Assembly: GCF_022698145.1 (NCBI RefSeq)
Contig: NZ_JALDAX010000019.1
Span: forward strand, 1-64,000
Direction: 5' to 3'
Origin: Streptomyces spinosisporus
GTDB lineage: Bacteria > Actinomycetota > Actinomycetes > Streptomycetales > Streptomycetaceae
Length of the DNA: 64,000 nt
The notes under the pieces were generated by a model that was not told where the DNA came from, searched no databases, and worked only from the letters and a program-made list of their open reading frames with translations. Positions 1 through 8,673 of the stretch are shown piece by piece (position 1 is the first letter of the stretch; every line of letters starts with the position of its first letter). The position numbers and the translations under genes are program-made.

Positions 1-123
1 CACCCCGCACGCCTCGATCTTCACCAGGGCCTCGCCCGGCCCCGGGTCGGGCACGATGATCGTTTCGAGGCTGACGGGGGCACCCTTGCCCCGCGCGACG
101 ACGGCGCGGACCTGATGGGTCAT
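1..123 (-). CDS. mscR: S-(hydroxymethyl)mycothiol dehydrogenase, N-terminal part only
   Basis: The 41 visible codons read MTHQVRAVVARGKGAP and then IVPDPGPGEALVKIEACGV, ending just where the Cys-His zinc site of medium-chain zinc alcohol dehydrogenases would start. This N-terminus matches actinobacterial MscR, the NAD- and mycothiol-dependent formaldehyde dehydrogenase (also S-nitrosomycothiol reductase) that oxidises the adduct of formaldehyde with mycothiol in the cytosol. The ATG at 123 has a GAGGAG ribosome binding site close upstream. The rest lies beyond the left edge, so the catalytic domain cannot be checked. It follows pyruvate carboxylase on the same strand but is separated from it by a terminator-like hairpin, so it probably has its own promoter. 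Confidence 0.85.
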   Translation of the reverse strand, partial: MTHQVRAVVARGKGAPVSLETIIVPDPGPGEALVKIEACGV

Positions 124-164
124 GGCGACTCCTCGGCGAGTTGCTCAATACGGCACGTATCTCG

Positions 165-178
165 TGTGTCGCAACACA
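165..178. promoter_or_regulatory. Short inverted repeat upstream of mscR
   Basis: TGTGT-CGCA-ACACA is a perfect 5-bp inverted repeat about 45 bp ahead of the mscR start. Its place between a hypothetical promoter and the ribosome binding site would suit an operator. No regulator gene is adjacent, so a binding role is inference only. Confidence 0.3.
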
Positions 179-198
179 GCATCATGGAGCGCGGACCG

Positions 199-228
199 CG
201 GGTCAAGACGCGACGGGTCAAGACGCGA
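199..228. repeat. 15-bp perfect tandem direct repeat
   Basis: CGGGTCAAGACGCGA occurs twice back to back (199-213 and 214-228). Read on the minus strand each copy holds TTGACC, a fair -35 hexamer for mscR, so the repeat may be a duplicated promoter or activator site. It lies just downstream of the pyruvate carboxylase terminator. Confidence 0.6.
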
Positions 229-230
229 AG

Positions 231-264
231 CGGCCCCGGCACGGCAGAAGCCGTACCGGGGCCG
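231..264 (-). terminator. Terminator hairpin after pyruvate carboxylase
   Basis: A 15-bp stem (231-245 with 250-264, one mismatch) closes on an AGAA loop, 22 bp past the pyc stop codon. GC-rich stems without a long U run are usual for Streptomyces terminators. Confidence 0.6.
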
Positions 265-285
265 CCCCAGGGAGTGCCTCCGGGA

Positions 286-3200
286 TCACCCGATCTCGAC
301 GAGCAGGTCACCGCCCTCGACCTGCTGGATCCTGGTGATGGCCAGACGCGAGACCCGTCCCGCCTTCGGGGCGGTGATCGCGGCCTCCATCTTCATGGCC
401 TCGATGGTCGCCACGGTCGCCCCGGCGTCCACTTCATCGCCCTCGGCGACCGCGAGGGTCACCACCCCGGCGAACGGCGCGGCGACATGGCCCTGGTTGG
501 TCCGGTCGGCCTTCTCCGTCACCGGGATGTCAGAGGCGGCGGAGGTGTCGCGCACCTGGATCGGCCGCAGCTGGCCGTTCAGGGTGGACATCACGGTCCG
601 CATGCCGCGTTCGTCGGCCTCACCGACGGCCTCCAGCTCGATCAGCAGCCGGACGCCGGGCTCCAGGTCGACGGTGTACTCCTTGCCCGGCCGCAGACCG
701 TAGAAGAAGTCCTTGCTGTCGAGCACGCTGGTGTCGCCGTAGGCCTGGCGGTGGTTGTCGAAGTCCCGGGTCGGGCCGGGGAACAGCAGCCGGTTGAGCG
801 TGGCGCGCGGCTCCTTCGCCAGGCCCTCGCGGTCCTCCGCCGTCAGCTCCTGGACCGGCCGGGGCTCGGCGCGGCCCTCGAGTGCCTTGGTGCGGAAGGG
901 TTCCGGCCAGCCGCCGGGCGGGGTGCCCAGCTCGCCGCGCAGGAAGCCGATGACCGAGTCGGGGATGTCGTAGCGGTTCGGGCTCGCCTCGAACTCGGCC
1001 GGGTCCACCCCGGCGCCCACCAGGTGCAGGGCGAGATCGCCGACCACCTTGGAGGACGGGGTGACCTTCACCAGGCGGCCCAGCATCCGGTCGGCCGCCG
1101 CGTACATCGCCTCGATGTCCTCGAAGCGGTCGCCGAGGCCGAGCGCGACGGCCTGGGTGCGCAGGTTGGAGAGCTGGCCGCCGGGGATCTCGTGGTGGTA
1201 GACGCGACCGGTCGGGGAGGCGAGGCCCGCCTCGAAGGGTGCGTAGATCTTGCGGACACTCTCCCAGTACGGCTCCAGGTCGCCGACCGCCTGCAGATCC
1301 AGGCCGGTGGGCCGCGCGGAGTGGTCGGTCGCGGCGACGATCGCCGAGAGGGACGGCTGCGAGGTGGTCCCGGCCATCGAGGCGACCGCGCCGTCCACGG
1401 CGTCCGCGCCCGCCTGGATCGCGGCGAGGTAGGTGCCGAGCTGGCCGCCCGCGGTGTCGTGGGTGTGCAGGTGCACCGGCAGGTCGAACTCCCGGCGCAG
1501 CGCGGAGACGAGGGTCGCGGCGGCCGGGGCGCGCAGCACGCCGGCCATGTCCTTGACGGCCAGGACGTGCGCGCCCACGTCGACGATCTGCTCCGCCAGC
1601 CGCAGGTAGTAGTCCAGGGTGTAGAGGCGTTCGTTCGGGTCGGACAGGTCCGCGGTGTAGCAGAGAGCGACCTCGGCGATCGCGGTGCCCGTCTCGCGTA
1701 CGGCCTCGATGGCCGGGCGCATCTGGCCGACGTCGTTGAGGGCGTCGAAGATGCGGAAGATGTCGATGCCGGTGGCCGCTGCCTCCTGCACGAAGGCGTC
1801 GGTCACCTCGGTCGGGTACGGGGTGTAGCCGACGGTGTTGCGGCCGCGCAGCAGCATCTGCAGACAGATGTTGGGCACGGCCTCGCGCAGCGCGGCCAGC
1901 CGCTCCCACGGGTCCTCGGCGAGGAAGCGCAGCGCGACGTCGTAGGTGGCGCCGCCCCAGCACTCCAGGGACAGCAGCTCGGGCAGAGTGCGGGCGACGA
2001 CCGGGGCGACGGCCAGGAGGTCCTTGGTGCGTACCCGGGTGGCCAGCAGCGACTGGTGCGCGTCGCGGAAGGTGGTGTCCGTGACGCCGATGGTCGGCGA
2101 CTCGCGCAGCCGGCGGGCGAAGCCCTCCGGACCCAGCTCGACGAGCCTCTGCCGCGAGCCCGCGGGCGGCTCCCCGGCGGGCAGTTCGGGCAGCTTGGAC
2201 GTCGACTCGATCAGGTGCGGGCGCTCGCCGTGCGGCTTGTTGACGGTGACGTCGGCCAGGTAGGTGAGCAGCTTCGTGCCGCGGTCGGCGGAGGAGCGGG
2301 CGGTCAGCAGATGCGGGCGCTCCTCGATGAACGACGTCGTCACCCGCCCGGCCCGGAAGTCCGGGTCGTCCAGCACGGCCTGCAGGAACGGGATGTTGGT
2401 GGCCACACCGCGGATACGGAACTCGGCCACGGCACGCCGGGCCCGGCCGATCGCGGACTGGAAGTCCCGGCCGCGGCAGGTCAGCTTTACCAGCATGGAG
2501 TCGAAGTGGGCGCTGATGTCCGTACCGGCGTGCGTGGTGCCGCCGTCCAGGCGGATGCCCGAGCCGCCGGGCGAGCGGTAGGCGCTGATGCGGCCGGTGT
2601 CCGGACGGAAGCCGTTGGCCGGGTCCTCGGTGGTGATACGGCACTGCAGGGCGGCGCCGTGCAGCCGCACCGTCTCCTGGGACAGGCCGAGGTCGGCCAG
2701 CGTCTGGCCGGAGGCGATGCGCAGCTGCGACTGGACGAGGTCGACGTCGGTGACCTCTTCGGTGACCGTGTGCTCGACCTGGATGCGCGGGTTCATCTCG
2801 ATGAAGACGTGGTGGCCGTCGCGGTCGAGCAGGAACTCCACGGTGCCCGCGTTGCGGTAGCCGATCTCGCGGGCGAAGCGGACCGCGTCGGCGCAGATGC
2901 GGTCGCGCAGCTCCGGGTCGAGATGGGGCGCGGGGGCCATCTCGACGACCTTCTGGTGGCGGCGCTGCAGGGAGCAGTCGCGCTCGAAGAGGTGGATGAC
3001 GTTGCCCTCGCCGTCGGCGAGGATCTGCACCTCGATGTGGCGGGGGTCGACGACGGCCTTCTCCAGGAAGACGGTCGGGTCTCCGAACGCGGAGGCGGCC
3101 TCGCGGGACGCCGCCTCGATGGACTCGCGCAGCGCGGCCGGGTCCTCGACGCGGCGCATGCCGCGCCCGCCGCCGCCCGCGACCGCCTTCACGAACACCG

Positions 3201-3660
3201 GGAAGCCGATCTCCTCGGCAGCGCGGACGAGTTCGTCGATGTCGTTGGAGGGTTCGGAGGAACCGAGGACGGGGACGCCGGCCGCCCGGGCGGCGGCCAC
3301 CGCTCGCGCCTTGTTGCCGGTCAGTTCCAGGGTCTGCGCGCTGGGGCCGACGAACGTGATGCCCGCCTCCTCGCATGCGCGCGCGAGCTCCGGGTTCTCG
3401 GACAGGAAGCCGTAGCCGGGGTAGACGGCGTCGGCGCCCGCCTCGCGCGCGGCGCGGACGATCTCCTCGACGGAGAGGTACGCCCGCACGGGGTGCCCCT
3501 GTTCACCGATCTCGTAGGCCTCGTCGGCCTTGAGCCGGTGCAACGAGTTGCGGTCCTCGTACGGGAAGACGGCGACGGTCCTCGCGCCCAGCTCGAACCC
3601 GGCGCGGAACGCCCTGATCGCGATCTCACCACGGTTGGCGACCAGCACCTTGCGGAACAT
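286..3660 (-). CDS. pyc: Pyruvate carboxylase
   Basis: ATP- and biotin-dependent carboxylation of pyruvate to oxaloacetate, the anaplerotic step feeding the TCA cycle. The 1124 residues have the single-chain order of the family: biotin carboxylase at the N-terminus (starts MFRKVLVANRGEIA, glycine-rich ATP-grasp GGGGRGMRR near residue 165), the carboxyltransferase barrel (starts near GVTDTTFRDAHQSL around residue 540), and a C-terminal biotinyl domain with EAMKMEA, the biotin-accepting lysine being K1090. The ATG at 3660 is chosen over an upstream in-frame ATG because it begins exactly at the conserved N-terminus and has GGGAGCGG just before it. A hairpin follows the stop. Its product pathway links to the neighbouring operon, whose end product is pyruvate. 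Confidence 0.96.
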   Translation of the reverse strand: MFRKVLVANRGEIAIRAFRAGFELGARTVAVFPYEDRNSLHRLKADEAYEIGEQGHPVRAYLSVEEIVRAAREAGADAVYPGYGFLSENPELARACEEAGITFVGPSAQTLELTGNKARAVAAARAAGVPVLGSSEPSNDIDELVRAAEEIGFPVFVKAVAGGGGRGMRRVEDPAALRESIEAASREAASAFGDPTVFLEKAVVDPRHIEVQILADGEGNVIHLFERDCSLQRRHQKVVEMAPAPHLDPELRDRICADAVRFAREIGYRNAGTVEFLLDRDGHHVFIEMNPRIQVEHTVTEEVTDVDLVQSQLRIASGQTLADLGLSQETVRLHGAALQCRITTEDPANGFRPDTGRISAYRSPGGSGIRLDGGTTHAGTDISAHFDSMLVKLTCRGRDFQSAIGRARRAVAEFRIRGVATNIPFLQAVLDDPDFRAGRVTTSFIEERPHLLTARSSADRGTKLLTYLADVTVNKPHGERPHLIESTSKLPELPAGEPPAGSRQRLVELGPEGFARRLRESPTIGVTDTTFRDAHQSLLATRVRTKDLLAVAPVVARTLPELLSLECWGGATYDVALRFLAEDPWERLAALREAVPNICLQMLLRGRNTVGYTPYPTEVTDAFVQEAAATGIDIFRIFDALNDVGQMRPAIEAVRETGTAIAEVALCYTADLSDPNERLYTLDYYLRLAEQIVDVGAHVLAVKDMAGVLRAPAAATLVSALRREFDLPVHLHTHDTAGGQLGTYLAAIQAGADAVDGAVASMAGTTSQPSLSAIVAATDHSARPTGLDLQAVGDLEPYWESVRKIYAPFEAGLASPTGRVYHHEIPGGQLSNLRTQAVALGLGDRFEDIEAMYAAADRMLGRLVKVTPSSKVVGDLALHLVGAGVDPAEFEASPNRYDIPDSVIGFLRGELGTPPGGWPEPFRTKALEGRAEPRPVQELTAEDREGLAKEPRATLNRLLFPGPTRDFDNHRQAYGDTSVLDSKDFFYGLRPGKEYTVDLEPGVRLLIELEAVGEADERGMRTVMSTLNGQLRPIQVRDTSAASDIPVTEKADRTNQGHVAAPFAGVVTLAVAEGDEVDAGATVATIEAMKMEAAITAPKAGRVSRLAITRIQQVEGGDLLVEIG

Positions 3661-3738
3661 CACCGCTCCCTTCAGCCTGCCGATGACGTGCACCATGGTG
3701 TCGGTCACGATCCAGTCACGCCATGTGAGGCGGGCCAC

Positions 3739-3768
3739 TCACCTCAAGATGTGATCTCCGTGAGGTGA
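3739..3768. promoter_or_regulatory. Inverted repeat in the pyc / DUF3533 divergent promoter region
   Basis: TCACCTCA (3739-3746) and TGAGGTGA (3761-3768) form a perfect 8-bp inverted repeat with a 14-bp spacer. Further GTGAGG/CCTCAC words lie close by (about 3725 and 3781). The 248-bp gap 3661-3908 serves two divergent genes, so this is a plausible operator. The regulator is unknown. Confidence 0.4.
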
Positions 3769-3908
3769 AAACAGGGCTCTCGTGAGGGAGGCCGGATTCG
3801 GTCACTCACGCGCGGCTTGCCCTCCTTCGTCCGCTCTTCTCCGTAGGCTCTGCGTCCGTACAGGAGCCGTGCGGCGGACGTCCGTCCTCCCCCGACCTAC
3901 GGAGCGCC

Positions 3909-5174
3909 ATGGCCGACACCAGCCCCCAGGCCCGTGCCGTCAACCTGCTGGGCCGCCCGAAGCTGTGGCTCGTGCCCACCGTGCTGACCGGAGTGCTCGC
4001 CCTGCTGCTGGCGCTGCTCTACATGGGCGGCATCGTCAATCCGCAGGGCTCCCTGCACCATCTGCCCATCGCCCTGGTCAACAGCGACACCGGGAAGCCG
4101 CCGCCCGGGCAGAAGCAGAACGCGGGCGCGCAGATCGCGGCGGCCATCACCTCCGACACCTCGACCGACAAGGCCGAGTGGCGGACCCTCACCCGCGCCC
4201 GGGCCCAGGACGAACTCGACTCCGGCAAGGTCTACGGCGCCCTGGTCATCCCGCCCGACTTCACCGCCTCGCTCACGGCACTCACCACGGCGGACGCGAC
4301 GAGACGTCCGACGTTGACGGTGCTCACCAACCCCGGCAAGGGCAGCCTGGGTTCGTCCCTCGCCAGTCAGATCACGACGGCGGCGGCGCACCAGGCCTCG
4401 CAGAGCATCGGCAGGCAACTGACGAAGGCGGCGGGCGGGCAGGCCGACTCGACGACCAAGCTCCTGCTGGCCGACCCCGTGAACGTGGTCACGCAAGTGG
4501 GCCATCCGATCGGTGGCCACAGCGGGCTCGGACTGAGCGCCTTCTACTACACGCTGCTGCTGGTCCTGGCGGGTTTCATGGGCGGCAACATCATCACCAA
4601 CGCCGTCGACACCGCCCTCGGCTACACCGACAGCGAGATCGGCCCCTGGCACACCCGCCGCCCCACCGTGCCGATCAGCCGCACCCAGACGCTGCTGCTC
4701 AACATGGCGCTGACCGCGGGCATCACGGTCGTCAGCGTCTCCTTGATCATGCTGGCCACCGTCTCCGTCCTGGGCATGGACGCCACCCACATCCCGCTGC
4801 TGTGGATCTACTCCTACTGCGCGGCCCTCGCCGTCGGGCTGGGCGTACAGGCCATCAACGCAGCCTTCGGCGGGATCGGTCAGCTGGTCTCCATGTTCGT
4901 GTTCATCGTCCTGGGCCTGCCGTCCTCGGGCGCCACCGTCCCCCTGCAGGCCGTCCCCGCCTTCTACCGCTTCCTCTCCCACTTCGAACCCATGCGCCAA
5001 CTCAGCGACGGCGTCCGCGCCATCCTCTACTTCGACGCCCGCGGCGACGCCGGCCTCACCCGCTCCTGGATCATGATCGCCATCGGCGCGGCCCTGGCTC
5101 TGCTCTTCGGCTTCGCGATGACGCGGTACTACGACCGCAAGGGGCACAAGCGGCTTGCACCGCAGCCGACTTGA
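3909..5174 (+). CDS. DUF3533 / YhgE-Pip-like membrane transporter
   Basis: A 421-residue membrane protein with one transmembrane helix near residues 20-42, a large extracytoplasmic domain of about 170 residues (typical opening GGIVNPQGSLHHLPIALVN with a following NSDTG), and then five or six helices from about residue 210 to 400. This is the layout of the YhgE/Pip and ABC-2-like exporter permease family (DUF3533). No ATPase is encoded nearby, so any energy source and the substrate are unknown. The ATG at 3909 follows GGAG. It is divergent from pyc and convergent with the galactonate operon. Family assignment is good; function is not known. Confidence 0.7.
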   Translation: MADTSPQARAVNLLGRPKLWLVPTVLTGVLALLLALLYMGGIVNPQGSLHHLPIALVNSDTGKPPPGQKQNAGAQIAAAITSDTSTDKAEWRTLTRARAQDELDSGKVYGALVIPPDFTASLTALTTADATRRPTLTVLTNPGKGSLGSSLASQITTAAAHQASQSIGRQLTKAAGGQADSTTKLLLADPVNVVTQVGHPIGGHSGLGLSAFYYTLLLVLAGFMGGNIITNAVDTALGYTDSEIGPWHTRRPTVPISRTQTLLLNMALTAGITVVSVSLIMLATVSVLGMDATHIPLLWIYSYCAALAVGLGVQAINAAFGGIGQLVSMFVFIVLGLPSSGATVPLQAVPAFYRFLSHFEPMRQLSDGVRAILYFDARGDAGLTRSWIMIAIGAALALLFGFAMTRYYDRKGHKRLAPQPT

Positions 5175-5352
5175 GCGCTCCGATGTGCGGTGCTCGGATG
5201 CGGCGAGTGCCTCCAGTGAGGCCGCGACCACCGCCGCGAGCGGGGGGGGGATGCGGCGGCCAGCAGGCCGGGGAATCCAGCGCGGCGATCCGCGCCCAGC
5301 GGGGTGCTGCGGGAACAGAGGCTTCGGAACGGACGTCGGACATGGGCCTGCG

Positions 5353-6342
5353 TCAACTCATGGCTGCACCCCACTCTTCCTCGTCCGCCGCGAGGAGTTG
5401 CTCGATGCGGGCGCCGTCCGGCAGGGGGCCGTGGTCACCCGTCACCCGCAGTGCGGACGAGGCGGTGATGTGGCCGAGGCGCAGGGCGCGCTTCAGCTCG
5501 TACCCCCGCAGCAGACCGGCCAGGAACCCGGCGGCGAAGGCGTCGCCCGCGCCGACGGGTTCCACGACGTCGGTGCGCAGCGCCGGGACCGTGCACGTTT
5601 CTCCGTCCGCGAAGGCGTGGGCCGCCACTCCGCCGTCCTTGACGACGAGGATGCGCGGGCGGGCCAACAGCCGCCGTACGTCGGCCGGTTGGAGGTCCGC
5701 TCCCCACAGGTCCTGTGCCTCGTCGAGGCCGACGAAGGTGATGTCGGCGCGGTCGGCCAGGTCGCGCAGCACCGTGGCGGCCGTGCCGTCGGGCCAGAGG
5801 GCGGGGCGGTGGTTGACGTCGAAGCTGACGGCGTGGGGGCGCTCGCCGGGCGGGGTGCCGAGGGCGGCTTCGACGAGTTTCCGGCAGGACGGGGAGAGGG
5901 CCGGGGTGACTCCGGTGAGGTGCAACAGGGCCGCCGACCGCACCCGTTCGTCGTCCAGCACCTCCGGCCCCAAGGCCGAGGCCGCCGATCCGCCGCGGTA
6001 GTAGTGGACGCGGGTACGGTCGCGGCCAGGGTCCTTCACCAGCAGTCCGGTGGGTCGCTCAGGATCGGTCCGTACGCCCGTGACGTCGACGCCCGCGGCA
6101 GCCACGGCCGCGCGCACCCGTCGCCCGAAGGCGTCGTCACCGAGTGCGGAGAGCCAGGAGACGCTACGACCGAGATCGGCGAGGTACATGGCCACGTTGG
6201 ACTCCGCGCCCGCCACCGACAGCCGCAGGTCCTCCGCGCTGTCGAGCGGTACGGGTGGGGTGGGTGCCAGGGCGGCCATGGTCTCGCCGATGCAGACCAC
6301 GGGGCCGTCGGCCGGGAAGCGCGGGAAGGGGACGCCGCTCAT
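5353..6342 (-). CDS. PfkB-family sugar-acid kinase, probable 2-keto-3-deoxygalactonate kinase
   Basis: A 329-residue PfkB/ribokinase-family protein. The N-terminus VVCIGETMAAL and the C-terminal signature VGAGDAFAAGFLAG, with the catalytic aspartate, are intact. Closest in style to 2-keto-3-deoxygluconate kinase (KdgK). Since the operon also encodes galactonate dehydratase and a KDPG-type aldolase, the likely substrate is 2-keto-3-deoxygalactonate. That would be a replacement for the unrelated E. coli DgoK. The ATG at 6342 overlaps the stop of the lactonase gene (ATGA), so translation is probably coupled. It is the last gene of the operon. Substrate is inferred from context. Confidence 0.85.
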   Translation of the reverse strand: MSGVPFPRFPADGPVVCIGETMAALAPTPPVPLDSAEDLRLSVAGAESNVAMYLADLGRSVSWLSALGDDAFGRRVRAAVAAAGVDVTGVRTDPERPTGLLVKDPGRDRTRVHYYRGGSAASALGPEVLDDERVRSAALLHLTGVTPALSPSCRKLVEAALGTPPGERPHAVSFDVNHRPALWPDGTAATVLRDLADRADITFVGLDEAQDLWGADLQPADVRRLLARPRILVVKDGGVAAHAFADGETCTVPALRTDVVEPVGAGDAFAAGFLAGLLRGYELKRALRLGHITASSALRVTGDHGPLPDGARIEQLLAADEEEWGAAMS

Positions 6343-7223
6343 GCCACCTCCTGCGTCGGGCGGTACGCGGCGGCCGGTGTCCCCGGCACGTCGACCCGGG
6401 CGGTGAACACGGCGCCGTCGTAGGGACCGGGCGCGGTGAGGCCGATGCGGGCGGTCGTGATGTGCAGGACGTCGTCCCGCAGACAGACCCCCGCGGGCTG
6501 GCTGGCGGGCAGGCGGAGGGTGCGGTCGAGTCGGCCGTCCGGCAGATACCGGCGTACGGTCCCGGTGCCCCACACCGCGATCCAGACGGCCCCTTCGACG
6601 TCGACCGTCATGCCGTCTGGGCTGCCGTCGTCGACGGTCAAGAAGGGCTCCGGCGTGCCGAGTTCACCCGTCGCCGGGTCGAGGGGATGGCGGCGGACGA
6701 TGCCGCGTGCGCTGTCGGCGAGGTACATCGCGGTGCCGTCCGCCGTGAAGGCGGGTCCGTTCGGCACGGTGATGCCGTCGAGGACGCGGGTCACAGTGCC
6801 GTCGTGGTCGACGCGATAGAGCGAGCCGGCTCCCTCGTCGGCGTCGTAGGCCATGCTGCCCGCCCAGAACCGGCCGGAGGGGTCGGCCGCCGCGTCGTTC
6901 ATCCGCATGGCGAGCGGGGCGCCGTCCTCGGGTCGCGCCAGCCACTTCGTCGTCCCGTCGGGGGCGAGCAGGCAGATGCCGGTGCCCGCGGCGGCGATCC
7001 AGGTGCCGGGGCGGTCGGCGACGGGGGCGACCGCGCCCAACGGCACGGAGAGACGGGCCAGTTCGCGCAGGGGTGCGGCGGGATCGTCGGGCGTGGCGAG
7101 CAGCCTGCCCTTGAGGATGTCGACCAGGACCGTCCCGGAGGCGGAGTCGGTCCAGCGGATGCCCTCGCCCAGTTCCAGACGGTCGGGGCGCAGGACCTCA
7201 TCGGGTACCAGAGCGGGGGTCAC
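6339..7223 (-). CDS. SMP-30/gluconolactonase-family sugar lactonase
   Basis: A 294-residue six-bladed propeller protein of the SMP-30/regucalcin family. Expected metal-site residues can be seen: Glu in LELGEGIRW near the N-terminus, Asn in RMNDAAADPSGRFW, Asn in VPNGPAF and Asp in GSPDGMTVD. These enzymes hydrolyse sugar 1,5-lactones; in this operon D-galactono-lactone formed by the SDR dehydrogenase is the natural substrate. The GTG at 7223 overlaps the aldolase stop (GTGA). No secretion signal is present, so it acts in the cytosol. Family is certain, lactone specificity inferred. Confidence 0.88.
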   Translation of the reverse strand: MTPALVPDEVLRPDRLELGEGIRWTDSASGTVLVDILKGRLLATPDDPAAPLRELARLSVPLGAVAPVADRPGTWIAAAGTGICLLAPDGTTKWLARPEDGAPLAMRMNDAAADPSGRFWAGSMAYDADEGAGSLYRVDHDGTVTRVLDGITVPNGPAFTADGTAMYLADSARGIVRRHPLDPATGELGTPEPFLTVDDGSPDGMTVDVEGAVWIAVWGTGTVRRYLPDGRLDRTLRLPASQPAGVCLRDDVLHITTARIGLTAPGPYDGAVFTARVDVPGTPAAAYRPTQEVA

Positions 7224-7852
7224 TGCGCGAACTCCCCCACCACCGCCCGGAACGCGCGGGCGCGCCCCCGCAGGTCCGCGATGCTTCCGCCGTCCGCCGC
7301 GTCGCCGACGAGCGGGGAACCGACACCGACCGCGATCGCACCGGCGGCCAGGTATGCGCGCGCGGCGGCCTCGTCGACCCCGCCCACCGGCACGAAGGGC
7401 GCGTCGGGGAACGGCCCGCGCAGCGCCTTGACGTAGCCGGGGCCACCCGCCTGCGCGGCCGGGAAGATCTTCAGCGCGGCGACGCCCAGGCCGCGGGCGG
7501 TCGCGATCTCGGTCGGTGTCATCACGCCCGCGAGGACCGGCATGCCGAGCTCCTGTGCGGCGCCGACGCCTTCGCCGAGCGCCGGGGTGACGGCGAAGTC
7601 CGCCCCCGCCCGGTGCGCCGCTCGGGCGTCGTCGGCGGTCAGGATCGTGCCCGCGCCGAGGGGGCGGTCGGGGCCGAGTTCCTGCCGGGCCTGCTCGATG
7701 ACGGTGAGGGCGTCCTTGCCGGTCAGCGACACCTCGATCAGCTCGATGCCCTCGTCGGCCAGGGCCAGGACGGTGCGCAGGGCGGCGGCGGGGTCGTCCC
7801 CGCGCACGATGGCGACGAGGCGGTGGGCGGCCAGGGCCGCTCGCAGATCCAT
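7220..7852 (-). CDS. KDPG/KDPGal aldolase
   Basis: A 210-residue class I aldolase. The Schiff-base lysine is K128 in LKIFPAAQAGG and the catalytic glutamate is E40 in IEVSLTG, both in the standard positions of the Eda/DgoA family. It splits 2-keto-3-deoxy-6-phospho-sugar acids into pyruvate and glyceraldehyde 3-phosphate. With galactonate dehydratase in the same operon, the 6-phospho-galactonate isomer is the expected substrate. The ATG at 7852 follows GGAG by about seven bases. Only 26 bp separate it from the epimerase-like gene. Confidence 0.9.
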   Translation of the reverse strand: MDLRAALAAHRLVAIVRGDDPAAALRTVLALADEGIELIEVSLTGKDALTVIEQARQELGPDRPLGAGTILTADDARAAHRAGADFAVTPALGEGVGAAQELGMPVLAGVMTPTEIATARGLGVAALKIFPAAQAGGPGYVKALRGPFPDAPFVPVGGVDEAAARAYLAAGAIAVGVGSPLVGDAADGGSIADLRGRARAFRAVVGEFAQ

Positions 7853-7878
7853 GAACAGATGCTCCAATACGTACGGTT

Positions 7879-8673
7879 TCAGGGGCAGTTGCAGCCCGCG
7901 GACACGGTGAGCCGCCAGCGGACCTCGCCGGATGCGGGCACCCGGGCGGCATCGCCGGGGCCCGCCTCGGCGAGGTCGAAGACACGGCCGAGCATGGGCT
8001 CGACGCCGGTGCTGCGATAGGGGTCCGTGTCCGGGAAGCCGCCGAGGTTGCGCCACAGGGCGATCGACACCGGCTGAGGCACACCCCCTGATATTTCGAG
8101 CGCGAACGACAGGCGGTCCTCATCGTCGTGGACGCAGACATGTGAGGCGTCCACGACCGCCCCTACCGCCGTCCCGTCATCCGGTCCGAAGCGGTCGAGG
8201 CGCGTCCCGCCGGGTGCGGGCCAACTGCCCTCCACCCAGGACCCGTTCGCCGACGGATACAGCCGTGTTACCGCCCCCTCGGGCAGCTGCACGGTCGCCC
8301 GGGTGGAGAGGTCCAGCAGCGCGTGCGCGGCCCACACGAACCGGAAGCCCGGCTCGGCCGACAGGACGTAGTCGACCCCGCCGTCCTCCCCCACCGTCCG
8401 GTGCAGCGAGAACCGCTCGCAGCGCACGCTCTCCGTCCCGGCCCCGTCGCTCGTCCACGCCCTCGACCAGGCGTCGCCGTGGTCGGGCGTGCCGCGCACG
8501 GTGGGCACGCACTCTTCGAGCCCGCCCGCGTCCACGAAGGCGTCACCGGCTGATACGTCCTCGCGCCCGACACCGTCCCGGCGCCACAGCCACTCGCGCC
8601 CGCCGACCCTCAGCGACGTCCAACGCCCGCCATGCGCCGGGTCGGTGACGATCCTCGGAGCACTCACGGTCAC
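7879..8673 (-). CDS. Aldose 1-epimerase-like (galactose mutarotase fold) protein
   Basis: A 264-residue protein with the pattern of galactose-mutarotase-like proteins: GGLEECVPTV, a HGDAWSR motif, LYPSANGSWVEGSWP and a C-terminal WRNLGGFPDTDPYRSTG. A mutarotase would speed interconversion of galactose anomers and so feed the dehydrogenase. The catalytic His/Glu assignment was not verified. The GTG at 8673 overlaps the dgoD stop (GTGA); a second GTG two codons later is also possible. A role acting on galactonolactone or another sugar acid cannot be excluded. Confidence 0.7.
   Translation of the reverse strand: MTVSAPRIVTDPAHGGRWTSLRVGGREWLWRRDGVGREDVSAGDAFVDAGGLEECVPTVRGTPDHGDAWSRAWTSDGAGTESVRCERFSLHRTVGEDGGVDYVLSAEPGFRFVWAAHALLDLSTRATVQLPEGAVTRLYPSANGSWVEGSWPAPGGTRLDRFGPDDGTAVGAVVDASHVCVHDDEDRLSFALEISGGVPQPVSIALWRNLGGFPDTDPYRSTGVEPMLGRVFDLAEAGPGDAARVPASGEVRWRLTVSAGCNCP

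Noticed and set aside
115..3768. Plus-strand reading frame of 1217 codons
   Set aside because: It is the antisense shadow of pyruvate carboxylase; the minus frame carries all domains and a ribosome binding site.
5175..5352. Run of nine or ten G in the gap between converging genes, looked at as a possible feature
   Set aside because: No hairpin, gene or repeat accompanies it; nothing recognisable in this 178-bp gap.
5155..7436. Long plus-strand frames over the kinase and lactonase genes
   Set aside because: Low-complexity Arg/Gly/Ala-rich translations without motifs, opposite well-recognised genes.
5353..7852. Entner-Doudoroff (gluconate) interpretation of the kinase and aldolase
   Set aside because: The operon contains a full-length match to galactonate dehydratase and two alpha-galactosidases, with no gluconate dehydratase (Edd).
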